From Cytospora piceicola (taxonomy: Eukaryota > Ascomycota > Sordariomycetes > Diaporthales > Cytosporaceae), in assembly GCA_023375675.1 (NCBI GenBank), contig JALQBC010000020.1, positions 708,175-772,174 on the forward strand: 64,000 nt of DNA. Reading direction: 5' to 3'. Below the pieces are notes generated by a model. The model saw nothing but the letters and a program-made list of their open reading frames with translations, did not search any database and was not told where the DNA came from. Shown here piece by piece: positions 1-11,077 of this stretch (position 1 is its first letter; each line of letters begins with the position of its first letter). Both the position numbers and the translations under genes were made by a program.

Positions 1-266
1 GTAATGAACGGCCAGTTGAAGGCGATGGTGAGCTTCTGGAGGTAGTGTAGTCGGTTGTTATTGAGGGTCTTGGTGAACGTGGTGACATCGCTGCCATCAC
101 ACTCTATACAGAGTTCCCTATAAATCAGCGCTTCGAATTCGCGCTGCCAAGATCGAGAGACTAATGAGAGGCATGTTCGGGGCTTGTCAGCCTGAACTGC
201 ACTTTGCGTGGCGAGACTCCAGACCTCGTCCTGAAGCTCCGAGCAAAGTCCTGAGAAGAGGTCCAT
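1..266 (-). CDS. F-box-like protein, N-terminal part, cut by window edge
   Basis: An ATG at 266-264 opens a frame of 88 codons that stays open to the left edge, so this is the 5' end of a gene running out of the window. The first 60 residues read like a fungal F-box: a Leu-rich helix (LCSELQDEVWSLA) followed by LSLVSRSWQREFEALIYRELCIE. F-box proteins recruit substrates to SCF ubiquitin ligases through Skp1; the substrate part is outside the window. The 'SLVSRSW' core is the usual fungal F-box signature. Family membership is inferred from this pattern only. It is not closely similar to the two F-box paralogs at 7148 and 12610. Confidence 0.6.
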   Translation of the reverse strand, partial: MDLFSGLCSELQDEVWSLATQSAVQADKPRTCLSLVSRSWQREFEALIYRELCIECDGSDVTTFTKTLNNNRLHYLQKLTIAFNWPFI

Positions 267-691
267 TGTTGAGCCTTTGTATAAGATAGAAACTGTGGTT
301 CTTGCAGAGAGGCTGACGAAGGATGAGTAGAAGTGTTTGTAAAAACGAAAGGGTGATGAAAGCTCTGGGAAGGTGGAGGAAAGGTTTAAGGAAATATTTG
401 AGAAGGTTCGACGAAAGACGGCGGTCTCAAGGTCCAGAAAATAAACGAAAATACCGATATACAATTCCTAGAGAGAAGCCTGCCCTGGATATGCTGTTTG
501 ATTTAGTGACATTCCATTCTAGTGTTGGTCCGCGCCTGAATGGGACATGCTCCTGGTATGCACGCACCTAAGTAGCCTCAGGCGCGACCGGTAAAGTTTG
601 AGCTAGTGTACTTAAGTCCATGATTAGGAGTAAAACAAGACCTATACTTGCCCAAAGTCACGTCTCAATATCACAGGAAGCAGAAAGGCAA

Positions 692-704
692 GGGGGGGGG
701 GGGG
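692..704. repeat. poly-G run (13 G)
   Basis: An uninterrupted run of 13 G on the plus strand in intergenic DNA. Similar runs occur at 14699, 48742 and 62611. The length is prone to polymerase slippage and sequencing error. Confidence 0.9.
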
Positions 705-1500
705 TTTCTCGCTGCCCGCAGGCGGACCCGAATCAAAGATGTTACCACCGCTGAATTATACATAAGTACATACTTAGGTAGGTACTACAGAGCGCGTCGG
801 GAGGCTCACTTCTTGTGACAGTCTTCCCACCCCTCGGTCTTGCCTGCTCATACTTCAACTTGGGATTTCAGAATATGTGGACAAAAGTGCCTTAGTACAC
901 TCCAAATAGGGTATTTGGATCTAGCTCTAGCCCCTACCACAGCCGGACCACACTGGGCTCATACCAGTCTTACTCGATACCAACATTGAATCGATCTGTG
1001 ATGGGCCACAACTTGTGGCATCATTTGATCAAAAAACCCTGCATCGGTGGCTGATGGGCCTAATCCAGCACAAATGATCAGAGGGTCAACCGTGCGCACC
1101 TTAGGTTCGAAAAGCTGAAACCCACTTAAAGTTTGAGAATAATAATCCCAGGCAGAATTGTTGAATACTCCCAGCAGCGGCCGCGACCACTAGGGTCTTG
1201 TCAGTTTATTGAATCAAACACGTTGTCCCAAAATCAAGATTTCCGGTCTTGACATGAGGAGGCGTCTTCGCACGCTTTCATAGCAGCGTACACGACACCG
1301 ATCCGTACAAGTTCAATACATGATGTGGAAGTTGGAAGCCGGCTTCTTTTCAAGGCCACAATAGTGGACTGTATTAACAGTTCCTATATTTAATACGTCG
1401 ATTGTTTCAGAGACATCCTATTTGATGCTGGATCCTGTGATGGTATATATAACACATTTATGAGATGTCAAGAGATTCGGAAAAGCAACGCTTACGGAAT

Positions 1501-1540
1501 AAACAAGTAAACAAGTAAACAAGTAAACAAGTAAACAAGT
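1501..1540. repeat. 8-bp tandem repeat, 5 copies of AAACAAGT
   Basis: Five perfect consecutive copies of AAACAAGT lie about 400 bases upstream of the SMP/C2 gene. This is a simple minisatellite with no function visible from sequence. Confidence 0.95.
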
Positions 1541-1940
1541 GGGTGGATATTTGGGTGGAGTGCAAAAGGGGCACTGGGGAGCCCACATGCAGGGGGGAGC
1601 CCATAGCTAAGCCCATAACTAAGGGTCCAACTTACGATGAGACCAGAATTACCGAATGTACTACCAATCACTCCCTTCTATATGAAACTTGAAAACAACT
1701 CTCGACATGGTCTGAGCTCGCAGTATGCCCAATCGTAGAGCTGGTGTTAAAGCCAGGCCAAGTAAACTTGTCCAACATTCAGTCGTCTCCACAGCCAAAC
1801 ACAGGTGACGTCAACCCACTTTACTGGACAGCCACGTATATCAACAGCTTCCCTTGAGGCCTCTTGTCTTTTCGTGCTCGTGGGCCATCTTCCTTACCTA
1901 TCCTTTCACAGTTTACAGACCAAGTAACACTTTCCACAAT

Positions 1941-3612
1941 ATGGCAGGTCTCGTCGACAAGTTGATCGCCTCTGGAGGCACGGAATCCGCAGGTAAGGCA
2001 ACAACACATGTCCATTCTCTCTTGTATAATTAAGGGTGCTGTTGCGTAGCACCATCGAGACGAACAGCAGCTGACACTTGAATGACTATGACTATTAGGG
2101 TTTCTTAACGACATCATTGCGCAGCTATGGCCCAATATCAATGTAGTTGGCTGCAGGATGGTGAAAGAGATCGTGGAGCCCATGTTCGCCTCTATGCTCC
2201 CGGGCCCCTTAGCTACACTACAGTTTGTCAAGCTTGACCTTGGGACCATTCCCATTCAGGTGTCTGCAGTGGATGTCACCAAGGTCGACAATGGTGGTTT
2301 GAAGCTCGATATGGATGTGATATGGGAGGGAGATAGTGATATCGACCTCGACGGCAAGATGGTTCCCAAGCTGGTAAGACCTTGTCGAGAACCTTGGAAG
2401 ACTCGATTATGAAGTCTCACATTACTGACCCGGACGGCAGGGCATCCAACATATTCATCTGAAGGGTAGACTGTCAATCTTGCTTGCTCCCGTGTTGAAC
2501 GTGATGCCATTGGTACGATACCCTTCCTGAGCCCTCTTCGTGTGATTTGGTGTTAACCAGTATGGAGGAACAAGATTGGAGCTGCGCAAGTTGCTTTCAT
2601 CAACCCCCCAGAGCTCAAGCTCGACTTCACCAATGCAGCCAGCTTCGCAGATTGGGCTGTGGTGGACAAAGCCGTTCGCAAGGTCATCCTCGACATCATC
2701 GCCTCAATGGCCGTTCTCCCCAACCGCTACCTCGTCAAGCTCGACGGTAACAGCGACTACTTCAAGTCATACCTGCCTTTCTTGGGCGTGCTACGCCTGA
2801 CTGTCGAGAGGGCGGTTGGCATAGGTGGTGGTCCAAAGAAGGGCGGTGTCAGTAGTCTGCTGACCAAGCTCGTCAAGGATGTTCCTGACTGCTACTGCAA
2901 AGTCAATCTCGGTGCCGAGGCGGAATGGCGCACGTCGACCAAGGATAACGACTGGAATCCAGAGTGGAATGAGACGCACGACTTCCTCGTTGCGGACTAC
3001 GACCAGCGGATTATGATCAACATCCAGGACCAGGACGTCGGCGAATCTGACGACATAGGCATTGCTACGACTACTGTCAAGGACATTTTGCTTCGCGGTG
3101 GCTCGCAGGAGTTAGCCCTCACCAACAACGGCGAGCCCTCCGACGCCAAGGTTGTCCTCAATGCCAGGTTCTACAACTTCGTCGAAGACGCAGATGTGAT
3201 CACGACCACTCAGAGTGAGAGTAAGGACCAAATCGTCGGTCTCGCCACAGTGCTTATTGCTAGCGCTCTCGGCCTCCAGGGCGAGCGCAATGAGCTGAAA
3301 CCCAGCATCAAGGTGACATGGGGCGCCAAGGAGTTCCGCACCGCGGCCAAATCCTACAGCCCCGGGACCGATATCTTCAATCCTTCTTTCGACCAGGCCT
3401 TCAGGATCCCAGTGACGGCGGACTTGCTAGCCAACCCCGATAGCTTCAGGATCGCGCTGCTGAACAAGTCCGACGAGACCGGGTTCGTTGAGATCCCTTT
3501 CCAGGAGATACTTCAATCCCCTGGTTTGGTCAGAGAGGAGAGCTTTGACGTTGGCTCTGGTGCGACAGTCAGAGCGAGCATCTCTCTCCGAGGCTTGCAA
3601 GCGACTGAATAA
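1941..3612 (+). CDS. SMP/C2-domain (tricalbin/synaptotagmin-like) protein
   Basis: Four exons are inferred: 1941-1992, 2099-2373, 2441-2512 and 2575-3612, giving 478 residues. The last acceptor was set at 2574 because it joins 'NVMPL' to 'IGAAQVAF' in frame. Residues about 18-200 resemble an SMP lipid-binding module (FLNDIIAQLWP near the start, then HLKGRLSILL and FINPPELKLDF). A C2 domain starts near residue 204 (GVLRLTVERA) and carries the core WNPEWNETHDFLV. A second C2-like segment occupies roughly residues 370-475. SMP/C2 proteins move or tether lipids at ER-plasma membrane contacts. No transmembrane hairpin is visible, unlike yeast tricalbins, so it may be a soluble or peripheral form. 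Domain assignment is by pattern and the lipid role is inferred from the family. Confidence 0.8.
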
Positions 3613-4580
3613 GTCTCTTTCCTACAGGTGTTAGTCGTTTAGTGTATATATTTGAGATTGTAGCGGTATATACGGTAACAAGTTTTACCGATTGCTTTAG
3701 TACTCACAATGCTATATCTTCCATTCGTGAATGTTGAATTGATCACACGATCAGTAGAAGTAGACCAATTTGATTACTATGGCTAGTATATCATTTTTGG
3801 TTAAAGGATTGGAAACAGGGACTACATCGTTCGAGCGAATGATCTTCACAATACGCGACAGAACAGGATGTGAGTCTACATGGCCCAATTCTGAAAAGAT
3901 TAAGTCTCAGGGCCTCGAGATGTAAAGGAATTATGACGGCTCCGATAATCCCAGACCGCTCAATCAACTTAGACTTGAACCATTCATACTTAGTCCCTTT
4001 GATATGTTTTTTCTGAAGCCTTACGCCGAATGAATTTAAGCTGCTTGCTGTACCAGCTAGCGATATAAGCAACAGTAGTATCGAGAACGGAGTTCCATCG
4101 CTGTTTGCGCTATTGCGCACGGTATTACACTGTATATATGGTATGATTCCAGATGTCAGCTTAGGAATAATAACATTAGCATTGCGGCAATCCTAATAAT
4201 CTGTCACGTCCACTCCATGACTCCCGAAGTCCGTAGGTTTAGCCTGTGATCTTATTTCTCAAGTATCATTTGCTTACTCTGGCCTATCGGGTCAACTCGG
4301 TTTATATCGTGAGCGGCTCTCCATACTTGCACATGATTTTGATTTCAAATGCATTGATTGCAAATGAAATTGCAACGTTACTAGACCCGCGAGAATATTT
4401 ACGCATGGACCAACGTGTTCCTAGTGAGGGGGTCCAATACGTCATTTTGAAGGCAATGTTGCAACTGCATTTGTCCTCCCAGACTGCTGTTATTTTATAC
4501 GCGATCAACTCCATTAGAGCAATTAGCCATTCAATTCCAAATCCAACCTGTCCAGCAGCTGAGCTTGTTTAATCTTCAAG
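3613..4580. other. intergenic region
   Basis: AT-rich spacer between the SMP/C2 gene and the epimerase gene. A 108-codon frame at 4246-4572 has no recognisable motif and is not called. Nothing else was seen. Confidence 0.6.
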
Positions 4581-5839
4581 ATGGTCAAGATCTTTCTGTG
4601 AGTTTCCCCACTCCATCCAGTGGTCAATCTTCCCGTTTGGAGCCGTAGAGCAAAGCTGATGCTGCCGGTTGAACAGGACAGGAATCACCGGGTACATCGG
4701 TGGTGATATCCTTCACGTCCTCAACGAAGCGCACCCGGACTTTGAATACTCAGTTCTGGTCAGAAATGAGTCCAAAGCTGCGCCCGTCAAGCAGAAGTAC
4801 CCCAATGTCCGAGTCGTGTACGGTTCCCTAGACGACTGCAAGCTGCTGGAGGGGGAGGCCGCAAAGACTGACATCCTCATCCGTAAGCGTCGATGCCGAG
4901 CTCCTGTGCCAACTTGAGCCACTCCAGCTGACTGCCCCATAGATACCGCTGATTCATCAGACCACGTAGGAGCCGCCAAGGCCTTCACTGCAGGTCTCGC
5001 AGCAGGACATAGCAAAGACAACCCTGCCTACTGGATTCATACCGGCGGTACGGGCATCCTGACGTACCAAGACACTGACGCGGGCCGCTATGGCGAGCCG
5101 CTGGCGTATGAGCCCTACAACGATCTCGAGGGAGTCGATGCACTGACCCACCTGCCCGATCACGCCTTTCATCGCAATGTCGACAAGATCGTGCTGGCTG
5201 CCGGCGAGAATCCCGCTATCAAGTCGGCCATCATCTGCCCGCCGACCATCTATGGCGAGGGTAGAGGAGTAGGGAACGCGAAAAGTCGTCAGGTATACGT
5301 GATGGCTCGAACGACACTCGAGCGCGGAAAAGCTCCTATCATCGGACCAGGGAAGTCTGAATGGGATCATGTGCATGTTCATGATCTGAGTGACCTGTAC
5401 CTCAGAATGGTCAATGCCGCAGTGTCTCCCAATCCCGAGATTGATATTCACATATGGGGTCCGACAGAAGGATACTTCCTAACTGATGGCGGGGCACACC
5501 TATGGACCGAGGTGGCGCAGTGGGTTGCTGACGCTGCAAAGGCGAAAGGGTATATCAAAGATGCTACCCTGGAAGTAAGTCCTCCAGTTTCCCTCCTCTC
5601 CGTTTCCCTCTTCGTTTCCTACGAGGCATACTAACTCTGCGAAGTCTCTGGATGCGACACACGCGAAGGAAATTGGTGGTTTCGAGGCAGTAACATACGG
5701 TCTGAATTCTCGAGGTCAAGGCAAGAGAGCACGTAAATACTTGGGTTGGAACCCGAGTGCACCGAGTTTGAAGGAGGAGGTTCCTAACATAGTCGAGGTG
5801 GAGGCGGGTTTGTTGGGTCTGAAGCCATCTCAGTCTTAG
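4581..5839 (+). CDS. NAD(P)-dependent epimerase/dehydratase (SDR superfamily)
   Basis: Four exons are inferred: 4581-4597, 4677-4882, 4943-5574 and 5645-5839, giving 349 residues with all phases consistent. The N-terminus MVKIFLTGITGYIGGD is a Rossmann fold with the GxxGxxG dinucleotide-binding loop. Later landmarks are VRVVYGSLDD, WIHTGGTG and ICPPTIYGEGRG, typical of atypical or extended SDRs related to NmrA and nucleotide-sugar epimerases in fungi. The usual YxxxK catalytic pair is not intact: the Lys in 'HRNVDKIV' has Arg, not Tyr, four residues before it. The substrate cannot be told from sequence. The upstream and downstream genes do not suggest a pathway. Confidence 0.82.
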
Positions 5840-6029
5840 GTCGAGGTCCTGGCACGAGAAAACCACATCCACTACCGGATGGGGAGAATTCAAATATCCA
5901 ACCTCGGTGCCTCTTCTCTAGAATCGGTACCGAAGTTTGTGGTGCCATGAGATTGGAACGCTATAAGTAGTCTGACCTTCCATTTGCTTGTGTCGCTTTC
6001 ATGTGATTACTCGTCGGCTACAGTAATAC

Positions 6030-7147
6030 TCCTTGCTTCTTCATCTCCATTATTGGCCGTAGTTGCCCTTGACCCTTCAAACCGATCCGGATCTGCTCTT
6101 TCTCAGCAATCTGCTTTATGCTGTGGCTCTCGTGCAGTGTATTCTTCTTGACGCTGCGCAATGCCATGGCAAGCCATGAGCACTTGAGAAGAGCCACCTC
6201 GAAGACTCCCCGCAGCGAACCGTTGTATGCTTCTAGTGCAGCCAAATGGTATTGGATGACCATGCTGTCGAGTAACGATGTAGCCCTAGTGCTTTAGTCC
6301 GATACCGAGCCAATGCCAGGGAAGTTTTCCAGGTGGCGAGGCGTTTGGTCAATGAGGAGCGGGGGAATGGATTGTGTGATTAAAACATTCTCCCCAACTG
6401 AGACGAAGACTGCACCCGAAAGGGTCTGCCTGGAAATTGGAAGATCATACCAGTAAATATCGACGGAGTATGTCACTGTCACCGACATTTTATCAGCATC
6501 TGAGCAAATATGGGGAGGGTGACCTCACCGACAAACATTACTGATGCGCCTATGGCCACATCTTGTTTCGAAAAAACCGCTTACGCGGCCAATATTCGGG
6601 GCCTACCTACAAGGCCAACCCGAGGCCGACCCCGTACAAAATCTGGTGACCGATGCATTAGCCCTCCGGTTTATGAATGCTGGGGGTGGTCAGCATACAG
6701 GCGTCAACTGCCGCGAGGCAGACACCCAAGATGAGTGCTGGAGTATAATAGCCGATGAGGGAGACTAGTTGACCGTTTAGAATAGAAACGGCGGCAATAA
6801 GTTGTACAATAAGAAGGAGTTCTATACCGCTGTCGGCGGCCGACTTGGACTGAATAGCCTGGACCCAGATGGGAAGGGTAGTATACTAGAGGTTTAGGCG
6901 TCAGCGGTGCGAGAGACTTACTCTGCAAACGAATCCATTCAAGTGGAAACTTACAAAATATGGGCTGATGCGTGCTAGTAAATAGGCTCGCCCAGAAGCC
7001 TGAGGCGATGTTGCGTCGAACCAAGACGTGTGGAGGCAGAATGGCTTGCTCCAGGAGCCAGCCCTGGACTAATGCAAAGGCGCAGGAGGGCGACACAAGA
7101 ACCAGCAAGGCACCCTCAAAAATCATTCTGGACCTCATTCAACTTCG
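6030..7147 (-). pseudogene. decayed MFS transporter (DHA2/14-TM type), 3' half only
   Basis: Pieces of an MFS drug-transporter C-terminal half appear in the right order on the minus strand but in shifting frames. They are an LPPHVLVRRNIASGFW segment (about 7050-6990), then, after a likely intron (about 6963-6892), LPIWVQAIQSKSAADSG, ILNGQLVSLIGYYTPALILG, a stop, then IGHQILYGVGLGLAL, more stops, RQTLSGAVFVSVGENVLITQ (about 6440-6380), and finally ALEAYNGSLRGVFEVAL and RSVKKNT (about 6240-6140). Stops and frameshifts interrupt it several times. The 5' half (TM1 to about TM7) is missing: the remnant begins directly after the stop of the F-box gene at 7148. It therefore looks truncated by a rearrangement and then decayed. 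Confidence 0.75.
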
Positions 7148-8839
7148 CTATGGGGTTTCTCTGTGGGTGACCTGTCGACGCCTATCCTCTTTGTGCATTT
7201 GCTGGAGAGATACCGGATGCAGTATTCGGTCCTTCAGGACCAACAGCTCAATCACTGAGGCCAACCCCAGGATTGCGTTCCCATCCAGGCGGATTACCTC
7301 CACCTCCAGCCTGATTCCCAGCCCAGGATAGAGGTGGTCCACCACGTCCTGCCAGCAGACCCTCTCCTGTTTGCTGATATGGCCAAACTCCGTAGACATG
7401 AGCTGGATCCTGGGTCGGCGTCCTCGTCTTTCGAAACGGAAGATAGACGCGGTCCCAGTTTCCCAGCGGCCCCAGAGCTCCATGACCTCGAGCTGCGGCA
7501 TCAGCTTTGCTCTCTTTGCTGCTAAGGTGATGACCGTATCATCTCGCGTCCCGATCAAGAAAGAGCCCGCTCGGGCGATATACCTGCAGGTAAGTGATAG
7601 ATATCTCAGGTTCCTCCACCCTGAGACCTTACCTGGGCCACCGCCAACACCCGGTTCAGGAACGAAGAAGCACTCGGCGTCGACATTCTGTGACGCGTGA
7701 AGCTCCTGGAGGTCTTGACTCCACCTTGCGAGATGACGACCTAGAGCACCCGTCAGGTGGTAATATTTTGCAACGAACCGGGGCTTCGTAGCGGTCTCAT
7801 AAAACACGTCGTCGGCGTTCTCGAAGATAGATATCCTTTTCAAACCGGACCTTCCCCCCAGTAACGTCCTGAGCAAATACTCGTTCTCGGAGTCCCTGGC
7901 TAAACGATCCCTCTGTGTGTACAAGAACACGGCGTCTGGCTTATTGGGGGTGTTTCGGACAGCAGGGAGGCCGCCAGTCCCACGAAGGTTGCGAAAAGGG
8001 CTGCGCCACGGCTCGTATGTGAAGTCTTCCAACCCAGGCAGACTGCGAAACATCTGTCCTAGTCCCATCCTGGCGCTGAAGGCGCGGTAGAACTGACGTC
8101 GGATGACGAGACTGTGAACAATGCTCACTTCGGGTAGTTCATGTCCCATACGAATCGCGGAAGCTGCATTTTGGTCGAAGCACAAACCATGAGCATCTCC
8201 GAACAGTCTGTCCTTCGCGCCTGCTGGAACTGGTCGCCGGCAGTTCCGCCCCTGGAGCCAGCCGTGAAAAGGGTCGTTGTGTGTGACTGTTGGGGGCCTT
8301 CCCGGGTCCTCGTCCCCCTTCTCCCATGCTGTATCACTGGAGCGCATTTTGAGGTCCTTCCCAAAGTGGATCATATCACTCGGTGAGTGAGCGCTAAGCT
8401 CCAGAGTGATTCCCCGTGTGTCAGTCCAGGATGGAGACGAAAGTATTTCGAAAAGGTCCCATATGGCGTTGGTGTAAGTCAGGTTGTGGCTTTGAATTTC
8501 TTCCTTCGATTGTCTCGTCTGGCAAAGCTGGCAGTCATAGGTGGGAAGTTGCAGTCGGAGCCAAATGTGTTGCGTATAGACCACCCGCGGCCCTATCGCA
8601 ATCTTGTCGAAATCAGGAATATCCGATTGATGTAGGATTATGCGCTTGAATAGAATCGGCTCGACTATACTTTGCCACTGTCGAGAGACATTTGAGTACG
8701 GAGCCAGGGCCTTGTGTTCGGATAATGATGTCGAGTTTGAGCCCGGCCAAGTTAGCATCTCGAGTATCATGGCCATCAACTCAAATGGCAGAATTTCCCA
8801 GCTTCCTGGGCAAGATTTGCGTTCCAGTGTCGTGTCCAT
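7148..8839 (-). CDS. F-box protein, paralog A
   Basis: A single exon of 563 codons. The frame extends 30 codons further upstream but opens there at TTG, so the ATG at 8839-8837 (MDTTLE) is preferred. Residues about 15-70 form an F-box (EILPFELMAMILEML, then SNVSRQWQSIVEPILFKRI). The rest is a Leu-rich region without clear repeats. Landmarks shared with the paralog at 12610 are YDCxxC (YDCQLC), the TNA helix before LSS, SPSD, HGWLxG, LVIRRQ(F/Y)YR and LxRLxLTxR/LRYLSLTCR near the C-terminus. F-box proteins are substrate adaptors of SCF ubiquitin ligases; this substrate is unknown. The stop is immediately followed by an MFS pseudogene, which suggests a rearrangement at the 3' end. Confidence 0.75.
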   Translation of the reverse strand: MDTTLERKSCPGSWEILPFELMAMILEMLTWPGSNSTSLSEHKALAPYSNVSRQWQSIVEPILFKRIILHQSDIPDFDKIAIGPRVVYTQHIWLRLQLPTYDCQLCQTRQSKEEIQSHNLTYTNAIWDLFEILSSPSWTDTRGITLELSAHSPSDMIHFGKDLKMRSSDTAWEKGDEDPGRPPTVTHNDPFHGWLQGRNCRRPVPAGAKDRLFGDAHGLCFDQNAASAIRMGHELPEVSIVHSLVIRRQFYRAFSARMGLGQMFRSLPGLEDFTYEPWRSPFRNLRGTGGLPAVRNTPNKPDAVFLYTQRDRLARDSENEYLLRTLLGGRSGLKRISIFENADDVFYETATKPRFVAKYYHLTGALGRHLARWSQDLQELHASQNVDAECFFVPEPGVGGGPGKVSGWRNLRYLSLTCRYIARAGSFLIGTRDDTVITLAAKRAKLMPQLEVMELWGRWETGTASIFRFERRGRRPRIQLMSTEFGHISKQERVCWQDVVDHLYPGLGIRLEVEVIRLDGNAILGLASVIELLVLKDRILHPVSLQQMHKEDRRRQVTHRETP

Positions 8840-9390
8840 ATTGGTGCCCTTGCGTGCGTTGTCTATGTATCGTCGTTTGGTCCAGAGAGAGCTGAGAATG
8901 AAGGAAGAAAGAAATACATTCAAGACCAAATTTTATCATGATGCTAATCCATCAGAACTGCCCCCTTCCCTCCGGAAGCAAGATATTTTATACAATCAGT
9001 TTTAGTACGGGTTGACCACGGACAAATAGCTGATATCTATTTAAGTTCGACTACAGACTCACCATCATCTAGAGAATTCTATTGATTATAGAATGGATGG
9101 CACGAGCACCTATTAGGTCCCGGGCATAGCGCCGAGCTACCTTCCTAAATCACTCACCATTGTGTTAGTGGGTCAGACTGCAGGTGAACGAAGTGACGGG
9201 GTCAGCTCTGTTTGGTTGATATATTAAGTACCTAAATATGTAATGATGCTCCTGGGGGCTATCATTCTCCAAGGTCCTGTCTTAGTGACATATCCCAACA
9301 GTCTTGCATGCAGCCAGGGGGCAGGGCAAGTCTCGTAGTGTTGTCTGCAGTGTACATGTGTTGTCTGCAGTGTTGACTGTAGTGGGCTTC
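8840..9390. other. intergenic region with a short direct repeat
   Basis: Upstream region of F-box paralog A. A 15-base sequence (TGTTGTCTGCAGTGT) occurs twice with a 20-base period at 9339-9353 and 9359-9373, just outside the foldback element. No gene was seen. Confidence 0.6.
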
Positions 9391-9878
9391 CGCTGTCAGC
9401 GGCGATTGCGGATTCCGAAACCTTAGCTATAGTGTACGGACTAGCTGTGTTTTAAGTCGTTTTCTCTTAGTCTTTTAGAGTTAACTACGCTTTACGCTTT
9501 AGTTTATACTAGAAATAAAAGCTATCGTTAAATTCGTCTTATTAAGAGCTATAGATCTATATAAGCTATAAGATTATTAAGTAAAGGCGCGAAATATAGA
9601 GATCTAAAGGTAATGTTAATAACTTTCCCGTCTTTTCTTCCTCTTACTTTTAATATTCTCTGAAAAATCTCTATATTTCGCGCCTTTACTTAATGATCTT
9701 ATAGCTTATATAAATCTATAGCTTTTAATAAGATGAATTTAACGATAGCTTTTATTTCTTATTTTAACTAATACGCAAAGCGTAATTAGGGAAAACGTTA
9801 AGATTCGGTAAGAAACATACTTAGACCGTGCTGTATTACCACTGGAGGTTTCGGAATCCGTAATCGCCGCTGACAGCG
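9391..9878. mobile_element. foldback/MITE-like element with long inverted arms
   Basis: The two ends match as inverted repeats over about 34 bases: CGCTGTCAGCGGCGATT and its continuation at 9391 onward, and its complement ending at 9878. Internally the arms keep pairing, imperfectly, over about 200 bases each. For example, the segment around AAATATAGAGA near 9590-9601 is mirrored near 9670-9680, and both arms contain AAATAAAAGCTATCGTTAAA-like stretches. A spacer of about 60 bases separates the arms. The interior is AT-rich and has no coding capacity. No clear target-site duplication was found. The class is unknown. Confidence 0.75.
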
Positions 9879-10518
9879 TCAGGGTGGGTAAAATTCGGAA
9901 CAAACCGAGTCTGTCTATTGGCAAGAAGTCGAGCCCAAAATATGAGGGCCAAATCAAATAAATCGTTTGGAATCTCAGGCGGCGCAGCATCGGAAGTGCT
10001 CCCGCGGAACTTCCTTACCCAACGGCTCACAGTCAAGATTTCAGGTCAGTTTCCAATTGGACGGACTCTACGTTTTTGAGATTATGTGGGTAATGAAACC
10101 TGGCACATCCGTCCCCGATCACGTCTCATTCGTTGCTATTAAATGTACAAATGCCAACAGTCCGGTCAGACCGCGATTGTGTGTGATTTCCGGGGCTAAA
10201 GGCAGGGGTGGTATGCAGCGAAAAGGCGCAGTGCAGCCAACGTCAACAGAGCTACCCCCGTGGTAGCGAGAAGAGTCGTATCTGATGATAATGTTGTTGG
10301 TTCTGGCATATCCGTCAATCATTGTGACAGAACCGGTCCTGATCATTCTTTCAGGCGGGGATAAGTCTTTGTAACACCTTGCATAGATGACCCCATCCAT
10401 GGACACAGCAATATAAAAGGCACTTAGTTCTTCCACCAAAGCATGTTCAGATCAAGCAAGCCGTTAACCTTAACACCCACAACAGCATACGTTCCCCGTT
10501 CCCAGAATATCTTCAGTC
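9879..10518. other. intergenic region, possible host-gene scrap
   Basis: On the minus strand a 50-codon open stretch (10036 down to the foldback end; contains DLFDLALIFWARLLANRQ) abuts the element. It could be a gene fragment interrupted by the insertion, but no ATG or known domain is visible. The rest shows nothing and presumably includes the promoter of the EthD gene. Confidence 0.4.
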
Positions 10519-11077
10519 ATGGCCAGCACGCAGCCCCTTATCAAGTTCGATTCCCCAAGAAGAATTCTTCAACTTTGCAACAAAGGAGTATCCGGCAAAG
10601 GTAGGCCCCCTCATCAAAAAGCATGGTGTTGTAAAGTGGACACAGGTATGTTATATAAGAGCCCATGCTTCAACTTCTTGCTACTGCTACCCGTGCTGAA
10701 TGCATGGTTGCAACCACCGCATGCCAACCCACACGTTATGCTGCATGTGGTCTCTCTTGCATCTGTTCAGCCTACATGTATAAATTGTAAATTCACTAAC
10801 GGTGCTCGGTTCAACCTACTAGACAGTGCAACCAGTGCAATTCAGAGAGCCTCTCCGCCACTCCCTCAAGACAGCTATGGGCATGCCTGACTGGACGGTT
10901 CCGGACTACGATATGGTCACAACATACTGGATTCGAAGTATGGACGACATGCAAGCGCTGACGACGGACCCGGAGTGGGCAGAGTTAGAGAAGGAGGCGG
11001 CTGCCAGAACCAATATGTCGATCGGCCATCTTGTGGTCGGTCATGAGATTGTGCACTTCGAAAAGAACAGTGCTTAA
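10519..11077 (+). pseudogene. EthD-domain (dimeric alpha/beta barrel) protein with a frameshift
   Basis: Two exons (10519-10645 and 10823-11077) encode a small protein of about 126 residues with the look of fungal EthD-family proteins. Landmarks are EEFFNFATKEYPAKVGPLIKKHGVVKWTQ, MGMPDWTVPDYDMVTTYWIRSM and the C-terminal MSIGHLVVGHEIVHFE. The reading frame starting at the only good ATG (MASTQPLIKFD) is one base out from this conserved frame. The slip is at a CCCC run (10553-10556); with one base fewer the frame would be continuous. The cause may be a recent frameshift mutation or a homopolymer sequencing error. EthD proteins include decarboxylases and tailoring enzymes of polyketide pathways; the role here is unknown. 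Confidence 0.7.

Larger units (their letters stand above)
267..1940. other. intergenic region with short repeats
   Basis: No convincing gene. It holds a G13 run (692-704) and five copies of an 8-base unit (1501-1540). A TATA-like stretch lies near 1446. The short frames here have no recognisable protein pattern. Confidence 0.6.

Noticed and set aside
4246..4572. 108-codon plus-strand frame just before the epimerase gene
   Set aside because: It opens in AT-rich DNA, has no recognisable motif, and ends nine bases before the start of a confident gene.
9836..10036. Minus-strand open stretch abutting the foldback element
   Set aside because: It has no ATG and no recognised domain. It is kept only as a possible gene scrap in the intergenic note, not as a CDS.
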